64,000 nucleotides of DNA from Bradyrhizobium tropiciagri. Lineage in GTDB: Bacteria; Pseudomonadota; Alphaproteobacteria; Rhizobiales; Xanthobacteraceae. The notes under the pieces are model-generated. The model did not search any database. It was not told where the DNA came from and saw only the letters and a list, made by a program, of their open reading frames with translations. How positions within the stretch are numbered: the first letter of the stretch is position 1; every line of letters starts with the position of its first letter. The position numbers and the translations under genes are program-made. Location of the stretch: positions 62,001 to 126,000 of the forward strand of contig NZ_JAFCKF010000013.1 of assembly GCF_018130545.1 (NCBI RefSeq). The letters run 5' to 3'. Below are positions 50,217 to 59,535 of the stretch, piece by piece.

Positions 50217-51096
50217 AATTGGCGGCTCTTGCTCAAATTCAAGCCCCCATGGGATTCCTGCCTCGGTCAGCCAACCTGGGATCCACGATCACCTCGCGCT
50301 CGAACGGGACAAGACGATCTCTGATTTCGGCGACCAGTGGACGCGCCACCAGAAGAACACAGGCCGCTATGCAAGCCTCGAGCAGTTCGAGGACATCGTG
50401 GCGCCATTTCTCTCCCGCACCGACTTCCAGCACCAGCGTTGCGCCGACATCGGGTCGGGTACGGGCCGTATTGTTCGCATGCTCATCGACGCCGGTGCGG
50501 AGCACGTTACGGCCATTGAGCCAAGTCGGGCCTATGATGTGCTGGTACTCAACACTGCCGACGTTTCCGACAGGGTGACATGCCTCAACTTGCGCGGCGA
50601 CGAGCTACCGCCCAAGGACTACGGCGTCGTCGTCTCGATCGGAGTGATTCATCACATCCCGGATCCGAAGCCCGTGCTCGAGGCGGCGTTCCGGGGATTG
50701 AAGCCTGACGGCACGCTGCTCATCTGGGTCTACGGCCATGAGGGCAGCCAGCTCTATCGGTCGATTTTCCTTCCCGTTCGAATGATCACGCGTCGGCTGC
50801 CCGTTCTCATCAATGAAGCGATCGCGGCCATAATCTATCCGGTTACAGTTGCTTACGGTCGGCTCACGGCGCTCATCCCGTTCCTACCTTTGCGGCGCTA
50901 TATGCAAGAGGTTTATCTCCGCTTCGACCCGCCGGTTCGTCGGTTGGTGATCCTCGATCAGATCAATCCGCAGTGGGCTAAATATTACGACCGAGAGGAG
51001 ATTGAGACCTTGGTGCGCAGCGTCGGATTCGTCGATGTGCGTCTCCACCACCGGCACGGTTACTCTTGGACGGTGATTGGCCGCAAGCCTGAATAG
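50194..51096 (+). CDS. SAM-dependent methyltransferase
   Basis: 300 residues, overlapping the membrane-protein gene by 23 bases. The N-terminus DFGDQWTRHQKNTGRYASLE is typical of sugar- or quinone-like methyltransferases. Motif I is RCADIGSGTGRIVRMLIDAG; the acid loop is VTAIEPSRAYDV. VVVSIGVIHHIPDPKPVLEA is motif post-II. The C-terminal extension with hydrophobic helices (about 190-240) may touch the membrane. The acceptor is unknown, possibly the same glycan. It is coupled to its neighbours. Confidence 0.78.
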   Translation: MILSKQREIGGSCSNSSPHGIPASVSQPGIHDHLALERDKTISDFGDQWTRHQKNTGRYASLEQFEDIVAPFLSRTDFQHQRCADIGSGTGRIVRMLIDAGAEHVTAIEPSRAYDVLVLNTADVSDRVTCLNLRGDELPPKDYGVVVSIGVIHHIPDPKPVLEAAFRGLKPDGTLLIWVYGHEGSQLYRSIFLPVRMITRRLPVLINEAIAAIIYPVTVAYGRLTALIPFLPLRRYMQEVYLRFDPPVRRLVILDQINPQWAKYYDREEIETLVRSVGFVDVRLHHRHGYSWTVIGRKPE

Positions 51097-51112
51097 CCGT
51101 GTTCGGAGCCTC

Positions 51113-52201
51113 ATGCTGTTTGCGAGTTCAAAATACATGAAGGTAGTGCCCCAGCTCGTGTTTTCAGAAGTGCCAAATCTCGCACTCGCGCTTATTCGGA
51201 CGACGTGGCGCGGCCTGCTTGTGCTCGTACTGCTGTTGGGCGCTGCGATGCTGCTAGCTGCCGTCTCGCAGGATGTAAGCCGCAAACGCCTGCAGCTCAA
51301 TGACACGTCGAGCATCGCAGTATTCGAGCAGATGCAGCGCGCTCGATCGATCGGATCAGTTGATCTCCTTTTGGTCGGCGACAGTTCCTGTTTGATGGGC
51401 ATCGACGTGAAACGGTTGCGTGAGCGGCTTGGAAAGAGTGTCGCCTCGCTGTGTTCCATTGGCTACCTCGGTCCGGCAGGCTATGCGCTACTGTTGCGGA
51501 GCTTCGCCGAGTCAGGAAGCCGATATAAAGAACTCTTACTTGCCATGCATCCCGATTCCCTAATCCGAGACCCCTCTTGGGATTATTGGGTCGAATTTGT
51601 CCGCTCGGGAGGACCCAAAGAAGGAAGCGGCTGGCGAGAATACATCGCCACTGGATTGCACTTCGCCGAACGTACCTTTTTGTGGCCGCTTGTCCGCTTT
51701 CCAATGCAAGGCCGCTTCGGGCTTTATTACGGAAGCGTGGAGCGCATGCGCGCTGACGTGCGAGCGTCTGGCACAATGATCGAGCCGTCGGCACTGGAAT
51801 ACTCTACGATCGATCAGTTCCTTTCTCACAGCTCGGGTCCTGAGCAAGGCAGATCGCAAGCGTATTGCGATCGGTTTCACCAAGACTGGCCAAATACCCG
51901 CTACTTTGACGCGCTACAGGAGTTTCGTAAGACCGTAGACGCGCTAGGCACCCACGTTCATTTTCTTCTCACGGCTCGCCCAAGCAATTGCACCGACGAC
52001 GTGATCGAGACCCGTGCCGCCGCTGCCCGCTCACGCATAAAAAGGATCCTCGAAGGTCCGCCGGACGCCCTTGCATCCGTTCCGGACACTCTCCCTTCGA
52101 CCTATTTTGCTTCAGTGACGCACCTGAATCGGTATGGTCGTCAGCTTTATACCGACCAGTTGGTCGCGCCGCTGACCTCTCTGCTTTCCACTTCGGAATA
52201 G
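51113..52201 (+). CDS. SGNH/DltD-like membrane-anchored protein, partner of MBOAT
   Basis: 362 residues. GGAG before the ATG at 51113 sets the start. A membrane span at about 35-55 (LLVLVLLLGAAMLLAAVSQD) is followed by an extracytoplasmic domain with LLLVGDSSCLMGIDVKRLRE, a GDS-type catalytic start. HLNRYGRQLYTDQL near the end could supply the D/N-x-x-H pair. Proteins of this build, such as AlgJ/AlgX or DltD, work with MBOAT acyltransferases to acylate exported polymers. The next gene is an MBOAT seven bases away, which supports this. Confidence 0.68.
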   Translation: MLFASSKYMKVVPQLVFSEVPNLALALIRTTWRGLLVLVLLLGAAMLLAAVSQDVSRKRLQLNDTSSIAVFEQMQRARSIGSVDLLLVGDSSCLMGIDVKRLRERLGKSVASLCSIGYLGPAGYALLLRSFAESGSRYKELLLAMHPDSLIRDPSWDYWVEFVRSGGPKEGSGWREYIATGLHFAERTFLWPLVRFPMQGRFGLYYGSVERMRADVRASGTMIEPSALEYSTIDQFLSHSSGPEQGRSQAYCDRFHQDWPNTRYFDALQEFRKTVDALGTHVHFLLTARPSNCTDDVIETRAAAARSRIKRILEGPPDALASVPDTLPSTYFASVTHLNRYGRQLYTDQLVAPLTSLLSTSE

Positions 52202-52207
52202 CTGATC

Positions 52208-53593
52208 ATGTCGTTTGTCCAAGCGGCGTTCTTTGCCTTCTTGCCGATTACTTTGATCTCGTTTCACGCCTGTGCAAGATGGCCCCGACTGCAGAATTGG
52301 GTGCTACTGATCGCCAGCGTTACCTTTTACGCATGGTGGGACTGGCGTTTTACCAGCTGGCTCCTACTCTCAATCAGTATCGCCTACGCGGCAGCGATTG
52401 GGATCGAACGTTCACGGTGGCGCGGGTCAATCCTTGCTGCTGCAGTCATCGCGCTGCTGGGAATTCTCGCCTACTTCAAGTACGCGAATTTTTTTATAGA
52501 CAGTTTGGCAGCAATGCTTCGCGCGGCCGGCGTGTCGGTTTCGCTGCCGACGCTCAAAATCATCCTGCCCATCGGAATCTCGTTCTACACCTTCCAGGCT
52601 ATCGCATATATGGTGGATGTCTATCGGAAGGACATCCGAGCCGAGAGCGATCTCGTTGTTTTCACCACGTTCAAAATATTTTTTCCACAGCTAGTGGCCG
52701 GCCCGATTGAGCGGGCCGCACACCTGTTGCCGCAGATCAGGAAGCCGAGTCCTGTCGATCAAGAGATGGTGGACAGAGCTGTATGGCTGATGGTCCTCGG
52801 ATATTTCATGAAGATCGGAATTGCGGACGTGTTGGCGCCCCACGTCGAATTGGCCTTTTCAGCCAACCAGCCGTCGGGGTGGTGGACGCTCCTCGGTACC
52901 TACGCATTCGGGCTCCAGATCTACGGCGATTTTCTCGGCTACAGCCTCATCGCCAAAGGCGTCGCCCTTCTGTTTGGCATCGATTTAATCTGGAACTTCA
53001 ACTTACCATACTGGTCCACCTCCATCGTCGAGTTCTGGCGCCGCTGGCACATATCGCTGAGCCGATGGCTGCGTGACTACCTTTACATTCCGCTCGGGGG
53101 GAGCAGAGGCTCCCAAACGGCCACCATACGCAATTTGATGGTGACTATGCTACTCGGGGGTCTTTGGCACGGCGCGAGCTGGACGTTCGTGCTGTGGGGA
53201 GGTTTGCACGGCTTCGCATTGGCCTTGAATCATATTATGGGATCTCAGCCGCCTGCTAGGTTTATCGGAAAGGTAATGGGCTGGCTCGTCACGATGCTCG
53301 TCGTCTTCATCGGCTGGTTTCTATTTCGCATCGGCTCCCTGCAGCAAGGGTACGCCATGCTGTCGACTCTTTCGAATATGCAGTGGTTGCCGGCACATTC
53401 TGATCTTGCGGTGACTCTGACCAGCGCCACCGTAGGCATTGCCGCGATGGAGTACGCGCAATTGCGTGGCGGTAATTTCTTTGTTTTAAGCTGGAACCCA
53501 TGGGCTCGAGCTATGCTCTATGCTGGACTTTGTGGGTATACTCTTCTGGTTGCACAGCACGTCGAGACGAAATTCATCTATTTCCAGTTTTGA
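52208..53593 (+). CDS. MBOAT-family O-acyltransferase (AlgI-like)
   Basis: 461 residues with about ten membrane helices. FFPQLVAGPIERAAHLLPQI and FWRRWHISLSRWLRDYLYIP are the standard AlgI/DltB blocks. The catalytic histidine is in LLGGLWHGASWTFVLWGGLH near residue 320. It passes acyl groups, usually acetyl, across the inner membrane to a periplasmic acceptor. It ends the operon that began at 44223. The likely product is an O-acylated surface glycan. The acyl donor is not evident. Confidence 0.88.
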   Translation: MSFVQAAFFAFLPITLISFHACARWPRLQNWVLLIASVTFYAWWDWRFTSWLLLSISIAYAAAIGIERSRWRGSILAAAVIALLGILAYFKYANFFIDSLAAMLRAAGVSVSLPTLKIILPIGISFYTFQAIAYMVDVYRKDIRAESDLVVFTTFKIFFPQLVAGPIERAAHLLPQIRKPSPVDQEMVDRAVWLMVLGYFMKIGIADVLAPHVELAFSANQPSGWWTLLGTYAFGLQIYGDFLGYSLIAKGVALLFGIDLIWNFNLPYWSTSIVEFWRRWHISLSRWLRDYLYIPLGGSRGSQTATIRNLMVTMLLGGLWHGASWTFVLWGGLHGFALALNHIMGSQPPARFIGKVMGWLVTMLVVFIGWFLFRIGSLQQGYAMLSTLSNMQWLPAHSDLAVTLTSATVGIAAMEYAQLRGGNFFVLSWNPWARAMLYAGLCGYTLLVAQHVETKFIYFQF

Positions 53594-53640
53594 CTTTTCC
53601 GCGACATGCGCGATAAGCGCCGACCATGTCTATCCTTGGG

Positions 53641-53850
53641 CTAGACCGGAAGTCGCGACCCGATGCGTTCGCGGCATGACGTAGCCAAGATCGCGCTGCC
53701 GTAGACCGCGCCGTAGTCCGGCTCGAAGAGCTCCCGGCACACGCGCCTGGTGAAGCGGATCTCATCGCCGCGGGCGCGGTGATGGGCGGCCAGCCGCACC
53801 AACGCCGGGTTGGGAAGGGTGCCATCGATCTGTGTGATGCGAACGTGCAT
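53641..53850 (-). pseudogene. Remnant of a radical-SAM/phage-associated gene
   Basis: 69 residues. MHVRITQIDGTLPNPALVRL and RFTRRVCRELFEPDYGAVYG resemble the N-terminus of larger Bradyrhizobium phage-island proteins that track cobalamin-binding/radical-SAM folds (recollection). The sequence then turns into unrelated residues and stops. It is an N-terminal fragment. Confidence 0.4.
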
Positions 53851-54101
53851 CATGGCAGGCGCTCCCCAAAAACCGGAGACCTCGCTGATCGCGCGAGCGA
53901 ACGCTCTTTGCTGAGCCGTTCGAGTGCGCCAGGAAGATGAAGGCATAACGGAGGTGCATGTCTGGAATCGGTTGCAATCATATAGTCAATTCTATCTAAG
54001 ATTGGATGGGTAACTACATAGTTGTTTCTATTTATTTCAAAGTTCAGTGACCGCTTGCTATTCGCGCTTGAGTTGTGGTCTAGCTTGCGCAATGTGTAAT
54101 T
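53851..54101 (+). promoter_or_regulatory. AT-rich upstream region of the type I secretion operon
   Basis: No gene. 53965-54060 is markedly AT-rich for this window (TAGTCAATTCTATCT, then TAGTTGTTTCTATTTATTTC) and probably holds the promoter of the 54102-60510 genes. I cannot fix the -35 and -10 boxes. Confidence 0.4.
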
Positions 54102-56264
54102 TTGTCGCAGCGGAAGTCAGTGCGCGAAGTCGAGTTGGAAGTGCAGAGCGAAGTCGATACCGGGCTACAATCACTTGCTTTGTTGCTGCGATTTCACGGG
54201 GTTGCCGTGGATGCGGGACAAATTGAGCATCAGTTTGGTGGCGCTCGCATCAAGATCCCGGAAATGCTTCGCTGCGCCAAGCAGCTGAAGCTGAAAGCCC
54301 GAGCGGTCTCCGCGGATTTGCCGTATTTGCTGAAGACTCAGCTTCCCGTCATCGCCGAATGCCACAATGACAACTTCGTTATCGTGGGCAGGATATCCGA
54401 ACAGGATATTCTGATCCATTCGCCTGCTGTGGGGCGACCGCGAACGGTCACGCAAGAGCAGTTTAGTGCCGAGTGGACTGGGCGTGTTCTGCTGATGACC
54501 CGCCGCGCGTCGCTTGGCGATCTGGCCAGACGCTTCGATGTCAGCTGGTTTCTTCAGGCGATGCAAAAGTATCGCCGAATGCTGACGGAAGTCCTTGTTG
54601 CGTCATTCTTTCTTCAACTTCTCGCGCTCGCTACACCGCTCTTCTTTCAAGTGGTCACCGACAAAGTATTGGTCCATCGTGGGTTCAGCACCCTCGATGT
54701 CCTCTTCGTCGGGTTGGTGACGGTGTCGATCTTCGAAGTCGTCCTCGGGGCACTTCGGACATACGTCTTTGCACATACGACAAATCGCATCGATGTAGAG
54801 CTCGGCGCGCGCCTGTTCCGGCATCTTTCTGCGTTGCCGATTGGATACTTCGAGACGCGAAGGACAGGCGATTCGGTAGCGCGAGTTCGCGAACTTGAGA
54901 ACATTCGGAATTTCCTAACAAGCTCGGCCCTGACGCTCGTCGTCGACTTGTTCTTCACCTTCGTCTTCATCGCTGTGATGTTCTATTACTCGCCGGCTCT
55001 CAGCTGGATCGTGGTCGGCTCGTTCCCCTTCTATATCGCGTTATCCGCCAGCGTGACGCCCCTTTTCCGTCGCCAGCTTGAAGAGAAGTTCAATCGCGGC
55101 GCGGAAAACCAGGCGTTTTTGGTCGAATCTGTCAGCGGTATGCAGACACTGAAGGCTATGGCGGTTGAACCGCAGATGCAGCGGCGTTGGGAAGAGCAGC
55201 TTGCGGGATATGTCCAGTCGAGCTTTCGAGTGCTCTCACTGGGAAACTGGGCCGGGCAGGGTGTCCAACTCGTCAGCAAGCTGGTCACAGCGCTAACTCT
55301 GTATTTTGGAGCACATCTCGTCATCAACGGTGAATTGACCGTCGGCGAATTGATCGCCTTCAACATGCTGGCAGGCAGGGTAGCGCAACCGGTCCTGCGT
55401 CTCGCGCAACTTTGGCAGGATTTTCACCAGACCAGGATCTCGATCGCCCGTCTGGGCGACATTCTCAATACGGCTCCCGAACCTGCGTACAGCCCGGCAC
55501 GAGCCGCTCTGCCGCCGATACGTGGCGAGATAACCATCGAGCATGTCAGCTTTCGATACCGACCGGATGGGCCGGAGATTCTGCAGGATGTCAGCATCGA
55601 GGTGCCGGCTGGACAGGTCGTTGGCATCGTCGGCTCGTCTGGTTCGGGCAAGTCGACCCTGACCAAGCTTGTCCAGCGGCTCTATGTGCCCGAGCGCGGT
55701 CGCGTGCTAGTTGACGGCATCGATCTTGCGGTCGCCGACGTCGCATGGCTTCGACGGCAGGTCGGCTCGGTACTGCAGGAGAACGTGCTCTTCAATCGAT
55801 CGATCCGCGACAACATTGCGCTTGCCGACCCCGGGATGCCAATGGAGCGCGTCATGGCGGCTGCGGAGCTCGCCGGCGCGCATGATTTCATTCTAAGCCT
55901 CCCCCAAGGCTATGACACCGTTGTCGGAGAGCGGGGTGCAAGCCTCTCGGGAGGGCAACGTCAGCGTGTAGCCATCGCGAGGGCCCTTGTGATGGATCCT
56001 CGCATCCTCATCTTTGATGAAGCCACCAGCGCCCTGGACTACGAGAGCGAACGCATTATCCAGCAGAACATGCGCCGCATTTGCAAGGGGCGAACTGTGC
56101 TGGTGATCGCTCACAGGTTGTCGGCGGTCCGTCATGCGGACCGCATTATCACCATCGAGCGCGGTCGCATCGTCGAGGATGGCAGCCATGATGACTTGAT
56201 CCGCAGACGCGGACGATACGCAGATTTGCATCGCATGCAGGCGGGTATACATGAAGTCGTCTGA
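54102..56264 (+). CDS. Type I secretion ABC transporter, HlyB-like
   Basis: 720 residues from a TTG start. The N-terminal C39-like domain (1-130) has no catalytic cysteine (TGLQSLALLLRFHGVAVDAG), so it is a docking domain as in HlyB. Six membrane helices follow (about 160-430; PLFFQVVTDKVLVHRGFSTL is very close to HlyB). The ATPase has Walker A GIVGSSGSGKSTL near 510, signature ASLSGGQRQRVAIARAL, and Walker B ILIFDEATSALDYES near 637. It drives export of unfolded substrates with C-terminal signals through HlyD and TolC. The gene overlaps the HlyD gene by 14 bases. Confidence 0.92.
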   Translation: MSQRKSVREVELEVQSEVDTGLQSLALLLRFHGVAVDAGQIEHQFGGARIKIPEMLRCAKQLKLKARAVSADLPYLLKTQLPVIAECHNDNFVIVGRISEQDILIHSPAVGRPRTVTQEQFSAEWTGRVLLMTRRASLGDLARRFDVSWFLQAMQKYRRMLTEVLVASFFLQLLALATPLFFQVVTDKVLVHRGFSTLDVLFVGLVTVSIFEVVLGALRTYVFAHTTNRIDVELGARLFRHLSALPIGYFETRRTGDSVARVRELENIRNFLTSSALTLVVDLFFTFVFIAVMFYYSPALSWIVVGSFPFYIALSASVTPLFRRQLEEKFNRGAENQAFLVESVSGMQTLKAMAVEPQMQRRWEEQLAGYVQSSFRVLSLGNWAGQGVQLVSKLVTALTLYFGAHLVINGELTVGELIAFNMLAGRVAQPVLRLAQLWQDFHQTRISIARLGDILNTAPEPAYSPARAALPPIRGEITIEHVSFRYRPDGPEILQDVSIEVPAGQVVGIVGSSGSGKSTLTKLVQRLYVPERGRVLVDGIDLAVADVAWLRRQVGSVLQENVLFNRSIRDNIALADPGMPMERVMAAAELAGAHDFILSLPQGYDTVVGERGASLSGGQRQRVAIARALVMDPRILIFDEATSALDYESERIIQQNMRRICKGRTVLVIAHRLSAVRHADRIITIERGRIVEDGSHDDLIRRRGRYADLHRMQAGIHEVV

Positions 56265-57702
56265 ACTGCGAGACAATGTCGTCCGGTTGCCGTGGTTGGC
56301 GCAACATTCTCGGCAAACTCAGCTTGAATTTCTTCCTGCGGCACTCGAGATTGTGGACACTCCAGCGTCGCCGGCCAGCCGTGCGATTGCAGGTACAATC
56401 ATTCTTCTCATCCTGGTCGCGCTAGTCTGGTCGATGGTCGGCCACGTCGACATTGTCGCCGCTGCATCTGGAAAGGTTGTACCAACGGGGCGCACGAAGA
56501 CGGTCCAGCCGCTTGAGACCGGGATCGTCACCCAGATTCTGGTGAGAGACGGCGATCATGTGACCGCAGGGCAGATTGTTATGCGGCTCGATCAGACAAT
56601 CGCTGCCGCTGAACGAAATCATGTCGCTCACGATCTCCTCGTTGCCCAGCTAGATGTGGCGCGGTTGAGCGCACTGCGCGCGGTATTCGAGACGAGCTCG
56701 GATCCGGATGAGCACTTTTCGGCCCCGGCGGAGGCGCCGGCGCCCCAAGTTGCCAGGGCTCGCGCTGCGATGATTGAACAGGCCGCCGCTCAGGCAAACA
56801 AGGTGGCGGCGCTGGATGAACAGATCGCACAAAAGACAGCCGAGGCAGAAGAGATCGCGGCGACGATTGCCAAGCTCGAGGCCTCGTTGCCGTTTATCGT
56901 GGAAGAGGCCGATGTTCGGCGCAATGCCATGGCAATCGAGTTTGGCAACAAGATTGCTCATCTCGATGCGCAAATCCGCCTGGCGGATCAGAAGAATGAG
57001 CTCTTGGTGCAGCAGCGAAAGGCCGCAGAGAGTGTTTCTGCCCGCAGGGCGCTTCAGCGTCAGCGCGAGCAGGCCAAGTCAGAATATGCGAACAAAGTCC
57101 TCAGCGACCTTGCGGATGCCGAGCAAAAGGTTGCTGGCCTCAAGGAGGACACCGTCAAGGGTGATCAGAAGCTCGAGCAGCAATTGCTACGAGCGCCGGT
57201 CGATGGAACCGTTCAACAGCTCGCGGTACATTCCGTCGGCGGGGTGGTAACGCCCGCGCAGCAAGTGATGATGATCGTACCTGAGGATAGCCATATTGAA
57301 GTGGAGGCGATGGTCCCCAATCGCGACATTGGATTCGTCAGTCCCGGACAGGAAGCCGAGATCAAGGTCGATACATTCAATTTCACCAGATATGGGCTGC
57401 TTCACGGGAAGGTTCTTGCCGTCTCTCACGATGCCATCGTCAGAGACAAGCCGCAGGACAAATCCAATCCCACGAGACCGCAGACCGCACTTACGGATAG
57501 TAGCGAGCCGCAAGGCCAGGAGTTTGTCTACGCGGCAACCATCGGGCTGGACCAAACTCAATTGGATGTCGACGGCCGTATGGTGGAGCTGTCACCCGGC
57601 ATGGCCGTGACGGTCGAGATCAAGACAGGATCGCGCCGGGTGATTGAGTATCTCCTGTCGCCGTTGCTGCGTTACAAGCATGAAAGCCTAAGAGAGCGAT
57701 AA
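56251..57702 (+). CDS. HlyD-family membrane fusion protein
   Basis: 483 residues. A cytoplasmic start (about 1-45) is followed by one membrane span (about 47-63, AGTIILLILVALVWSMV). The lipoyl half-motif is VAAASGKVVPTGRTKTVQPL. A long coiled coil (about 125-310) holds many AEAEEIAATIAKLEASL-type heptads. The second lipoyl half is LLRAPVDGTVQQLAVHSVGG, and the beta-barrel ends with MAVTVEIKTGSRRVIEYLLS, the common HlyD C-terminus. It bridges the HlyB pump to an outer-membrane TolC. No tolC gene is in the window. Confidence 0.92.
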   Translation: MKSSELRDNVVRLPWLAQHSRQTQLEFLPAALEIVDTPASPASRAIAGTIILLILVALVWSMVGHVDIVAAASGKVVPTGRTKTVQPLETGIVTQILVRDGDHVTAGQIVMRLDQTIAAAERNHVAHDLLVAQLDVARLSALRAVFETSSDPDEHFSAPAEAPAPQVARARAAMIEQAAAQANKVAALDEQIAQKTAEAEEIAATIAKLEASLPFIVEEADVRRNAMAIEFGNKIAHLDAQIRLADQKNELLVQQRKAAESVSARRALQRQREQAKSEYANKVLSDLADAEQKVAGLKEDTVKGDQKLEQQLLRAPVDGTVQQLAVHSVGGVVTPAQQVMMIVPEDSHIEVEAMVPNRDIGFVSPGQEAEIKVDTFNFTRYGLLHGKVLAVSHDAIVRDKPQDKSNPTRPQTALTDSSEPQGQEFVYAATIGLDQTQLDVDGRMVELSPGMAVTVEIKTGSRRVIEYLLSPLLRYKHESLRER

Positions 57703-57712
57703 GGGGCGGGCA

Positions 57713-59395
57713 TTGGGGGCCGTGGGATTCAAACAAAGAGGCGGTGACGAGCGTTCCGGCGATCCGGACGCCTCGGAGTCTAATCTGAGACGCCGCCATA
57801 TCCGGGATCAAATCGCTCAGAACAGCATTCATCGCGGTGATGCCAAAGCGATCTCTGCGAACGGCCAGGTGTTGGACTGGCTCATCGATCTTCGCGCGAT
57901 CTTCATGGATCCGAAGATGCTTGCTGCGATGGCCGACGAGTTTTGGCTTCTTCATCGGAGGCGAGGCCGTTTCCAGATCGGCGGGATCGAATCCGCAGCC
58001 ATCCCCCTGCTCACGGCGATACTGTTGCGAGCCCCCGAAGAGCATCGAGACATCAACGGCTTCATTATCCGCAAGGAACGGAAGTCGACCGGGCTCGGTA
58101 AAATTATTGAAGGCAAGCTAAACGATGCTCCGATCGTTCTGATCGACGACATCATCAATTCTGCAAGCAGTGCCGAGAAGGCTCGATCCGTCATTGCCGC
58201 GGACGGACGGGCGGTCCACGGTCTCTTCGCTGTCATCGACTATGAGTCGAGCCGCGGCCTCCGTTGGCGGCAGCAAGAAAACATTGAAGTCACCACTCTG
58301 TTCAAGCTTCAGGAATTTGGGTTGGCGCTCAAGACCAATCCGAAGCCTCTTCCGCAGTCGTATCGCCGATTGTGGAACGTTGCCGTTCCTGGAGGCTCTC
58401 CGCTTCATGTCGTTCCGAAGTCTGCGCCGCTCCTGGTTGGATCAATGCTCTATCGGGGCTGCGATGCGGGCAAGATGCAGGCGTTTGACGCCGGAACCGG
58501 TCGAATTGTCTGGGAATATTGCGTCACCGGCGCTCCTGAAGGAAAAGGGATTTGGTCGTCACCAGCCTACCACGACGGGTACATTTTCTTCGGGGCCTAT
58601 AATGGGGTCATGTATTGCCTTGAAGCGGCCAGTGGTAGCGTCGTCTGGGCGCGGGCCCATGGTGATTGGATCGGATCATCGCCTGTCGTCGTGGCGCGAC
58701 ATGAGCTTGTCTATATCGGGATTGAGTATCAGCGGCCCTGGGCCCAGGGCGGTATCGCTGCTCTCGATATGACGACGGGACATAAAGTCTGGGAGCATCC
58801 TGTTCGTAAGCTTCAGCACGGATCAGCCGCCTATTGGCATGCTGGGGATCTCGTCATCTGGGGGACCGCAGATCACGTGATGGCAGGCCTCGACGCTAAG
58901 ACTGGTAAGGCTGCCTGGACGTTCAAGACAAGGCGGTCTGTAAAGTACGCTCCTGCTATTTGTGAGCAACGCGGACTTGTTGCATTCGCCTCGTTCGACA
59001 AGTCGATCTACGTGTTGGATGCGGCGACTGGGGGAAAGCTCGGTGAGTGGGAAACCGGCGAGATTTGCTACACAACGCCTCTGTTCGTGGGCGATAGACT
59101 ATTCTGCGGGTCTGGGGACCGCAATCTCTACGTAATCGACCTCAGCGCGATGGCTTTGACGAGGAAGATCCCGTTGGGAGCGCGCGCCTATTCCTCGCCA
59201 CGGTTCATAGATGGAAATATCGTTGTCGGAACAAGTGGCGGACTGGTTGTAGAAGTCAATTCTGGCACACTTCAGATCAAGGGACGGTTGCAGCTTGAGG
59301 ATGCGGTTACGAATGCTGTCGCAGCAACGCCGGATGGAAGTCGCATCTTCGTGTCAACGTCGATGAATCACTTATACGCGTTCGAACGTCACTGA
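57713..59395 (+). CDS. Orotate-PRTase-like domain fused to a PQQ-type beta-propeller
   Basis: 560 residues from a TTG start with AAGGGG upstream. Residues about 45-215 look like orotate phosphoribosyltransferase: QIGGIESAAIPLLTAI, the flexible loop RKERKSTGLGKIIEG, and the PRPP-site strand PIVLIDDIINSASSAEKA, where the usual T-G is S-A. Residues about 220-560 are a propeller of six to eight blades with PQQ-repeat marks: FDAGTGRIVWEY, LEAASGSVVWARA, LDMTTGHKVWEHP, LDAKTGKAAWTFK. There is no signal peptide. The gene starts ten bases after the HlyD stop. Domain fusion and position suggest a regulator or quality-control partner of the secretion system. This function is inferred. Confidence 0.72.
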   Translation: MGAVGFKQRGGDERSGDPDASESNLRRRHIRDQIAQNSIHRGDAKAISANGQVLDWLIDLRAIFMDPKMLAAMADEFWLLHRRRGRFQIGGIESAAIPLLTAILLRAPEEHRDINGFIIRKERKSTGLGKIIEGKLNDAPIVLIDDIINSASSAEKARSVIAADGRAVHGLFAVIDYESSRGLRWRQQENIEVTTLFKLQEFGLALKTNPKPLPQSYRRLWNVAVPGGSPLHVVPKSAPLLVGSMLYRGCDAGKMQAFDAGTGRIVWEYCVTGAPEGKGIWSSPAYHDGYIFFGAYNGVMYCLEAASGSVVWARAHGDWIGSSPVVVARHELVYIGIEYQRPWAQGGIAALDMTTGHKVWEHPVRKLQHGSAAYWHAGDLVIWGTADHVMAGLDAKTGKAAWTFKTRRSVKYAPAICEQRGLVAFASFDKSIYVLDAATGGKLGEWETGEICYTTPLFVGDRLFCGSGDRNLYVIDLSAMALTRKIPLGARAYSSPRFIDGNIVVGTSGGLVVEVNSGTLQIKGRLQLEDAVTNAVAATPDGSRIFVSTSMNHLYAFERH

Positions 59396-59535
59396 ATTGA
59401 TGGTTGGTATGTACAAGCGGAAAATACGGGTCGAGCCGGGTAGGCACAAGGAAGCAATGGCCAGTTCAGAACCGTATCTCGGATGTTGCATCCTCGAAGG
59501 GGGCGAACGTCTTGAGAGTGACAAAGGGAACTAAC

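Noticed and set aside
51988-52710. A 240-codon plus-strand frame overlapping the SGNH and MBOAT genes
   Set aside because: It is a frame-shifted shadow of two well-supported genes.
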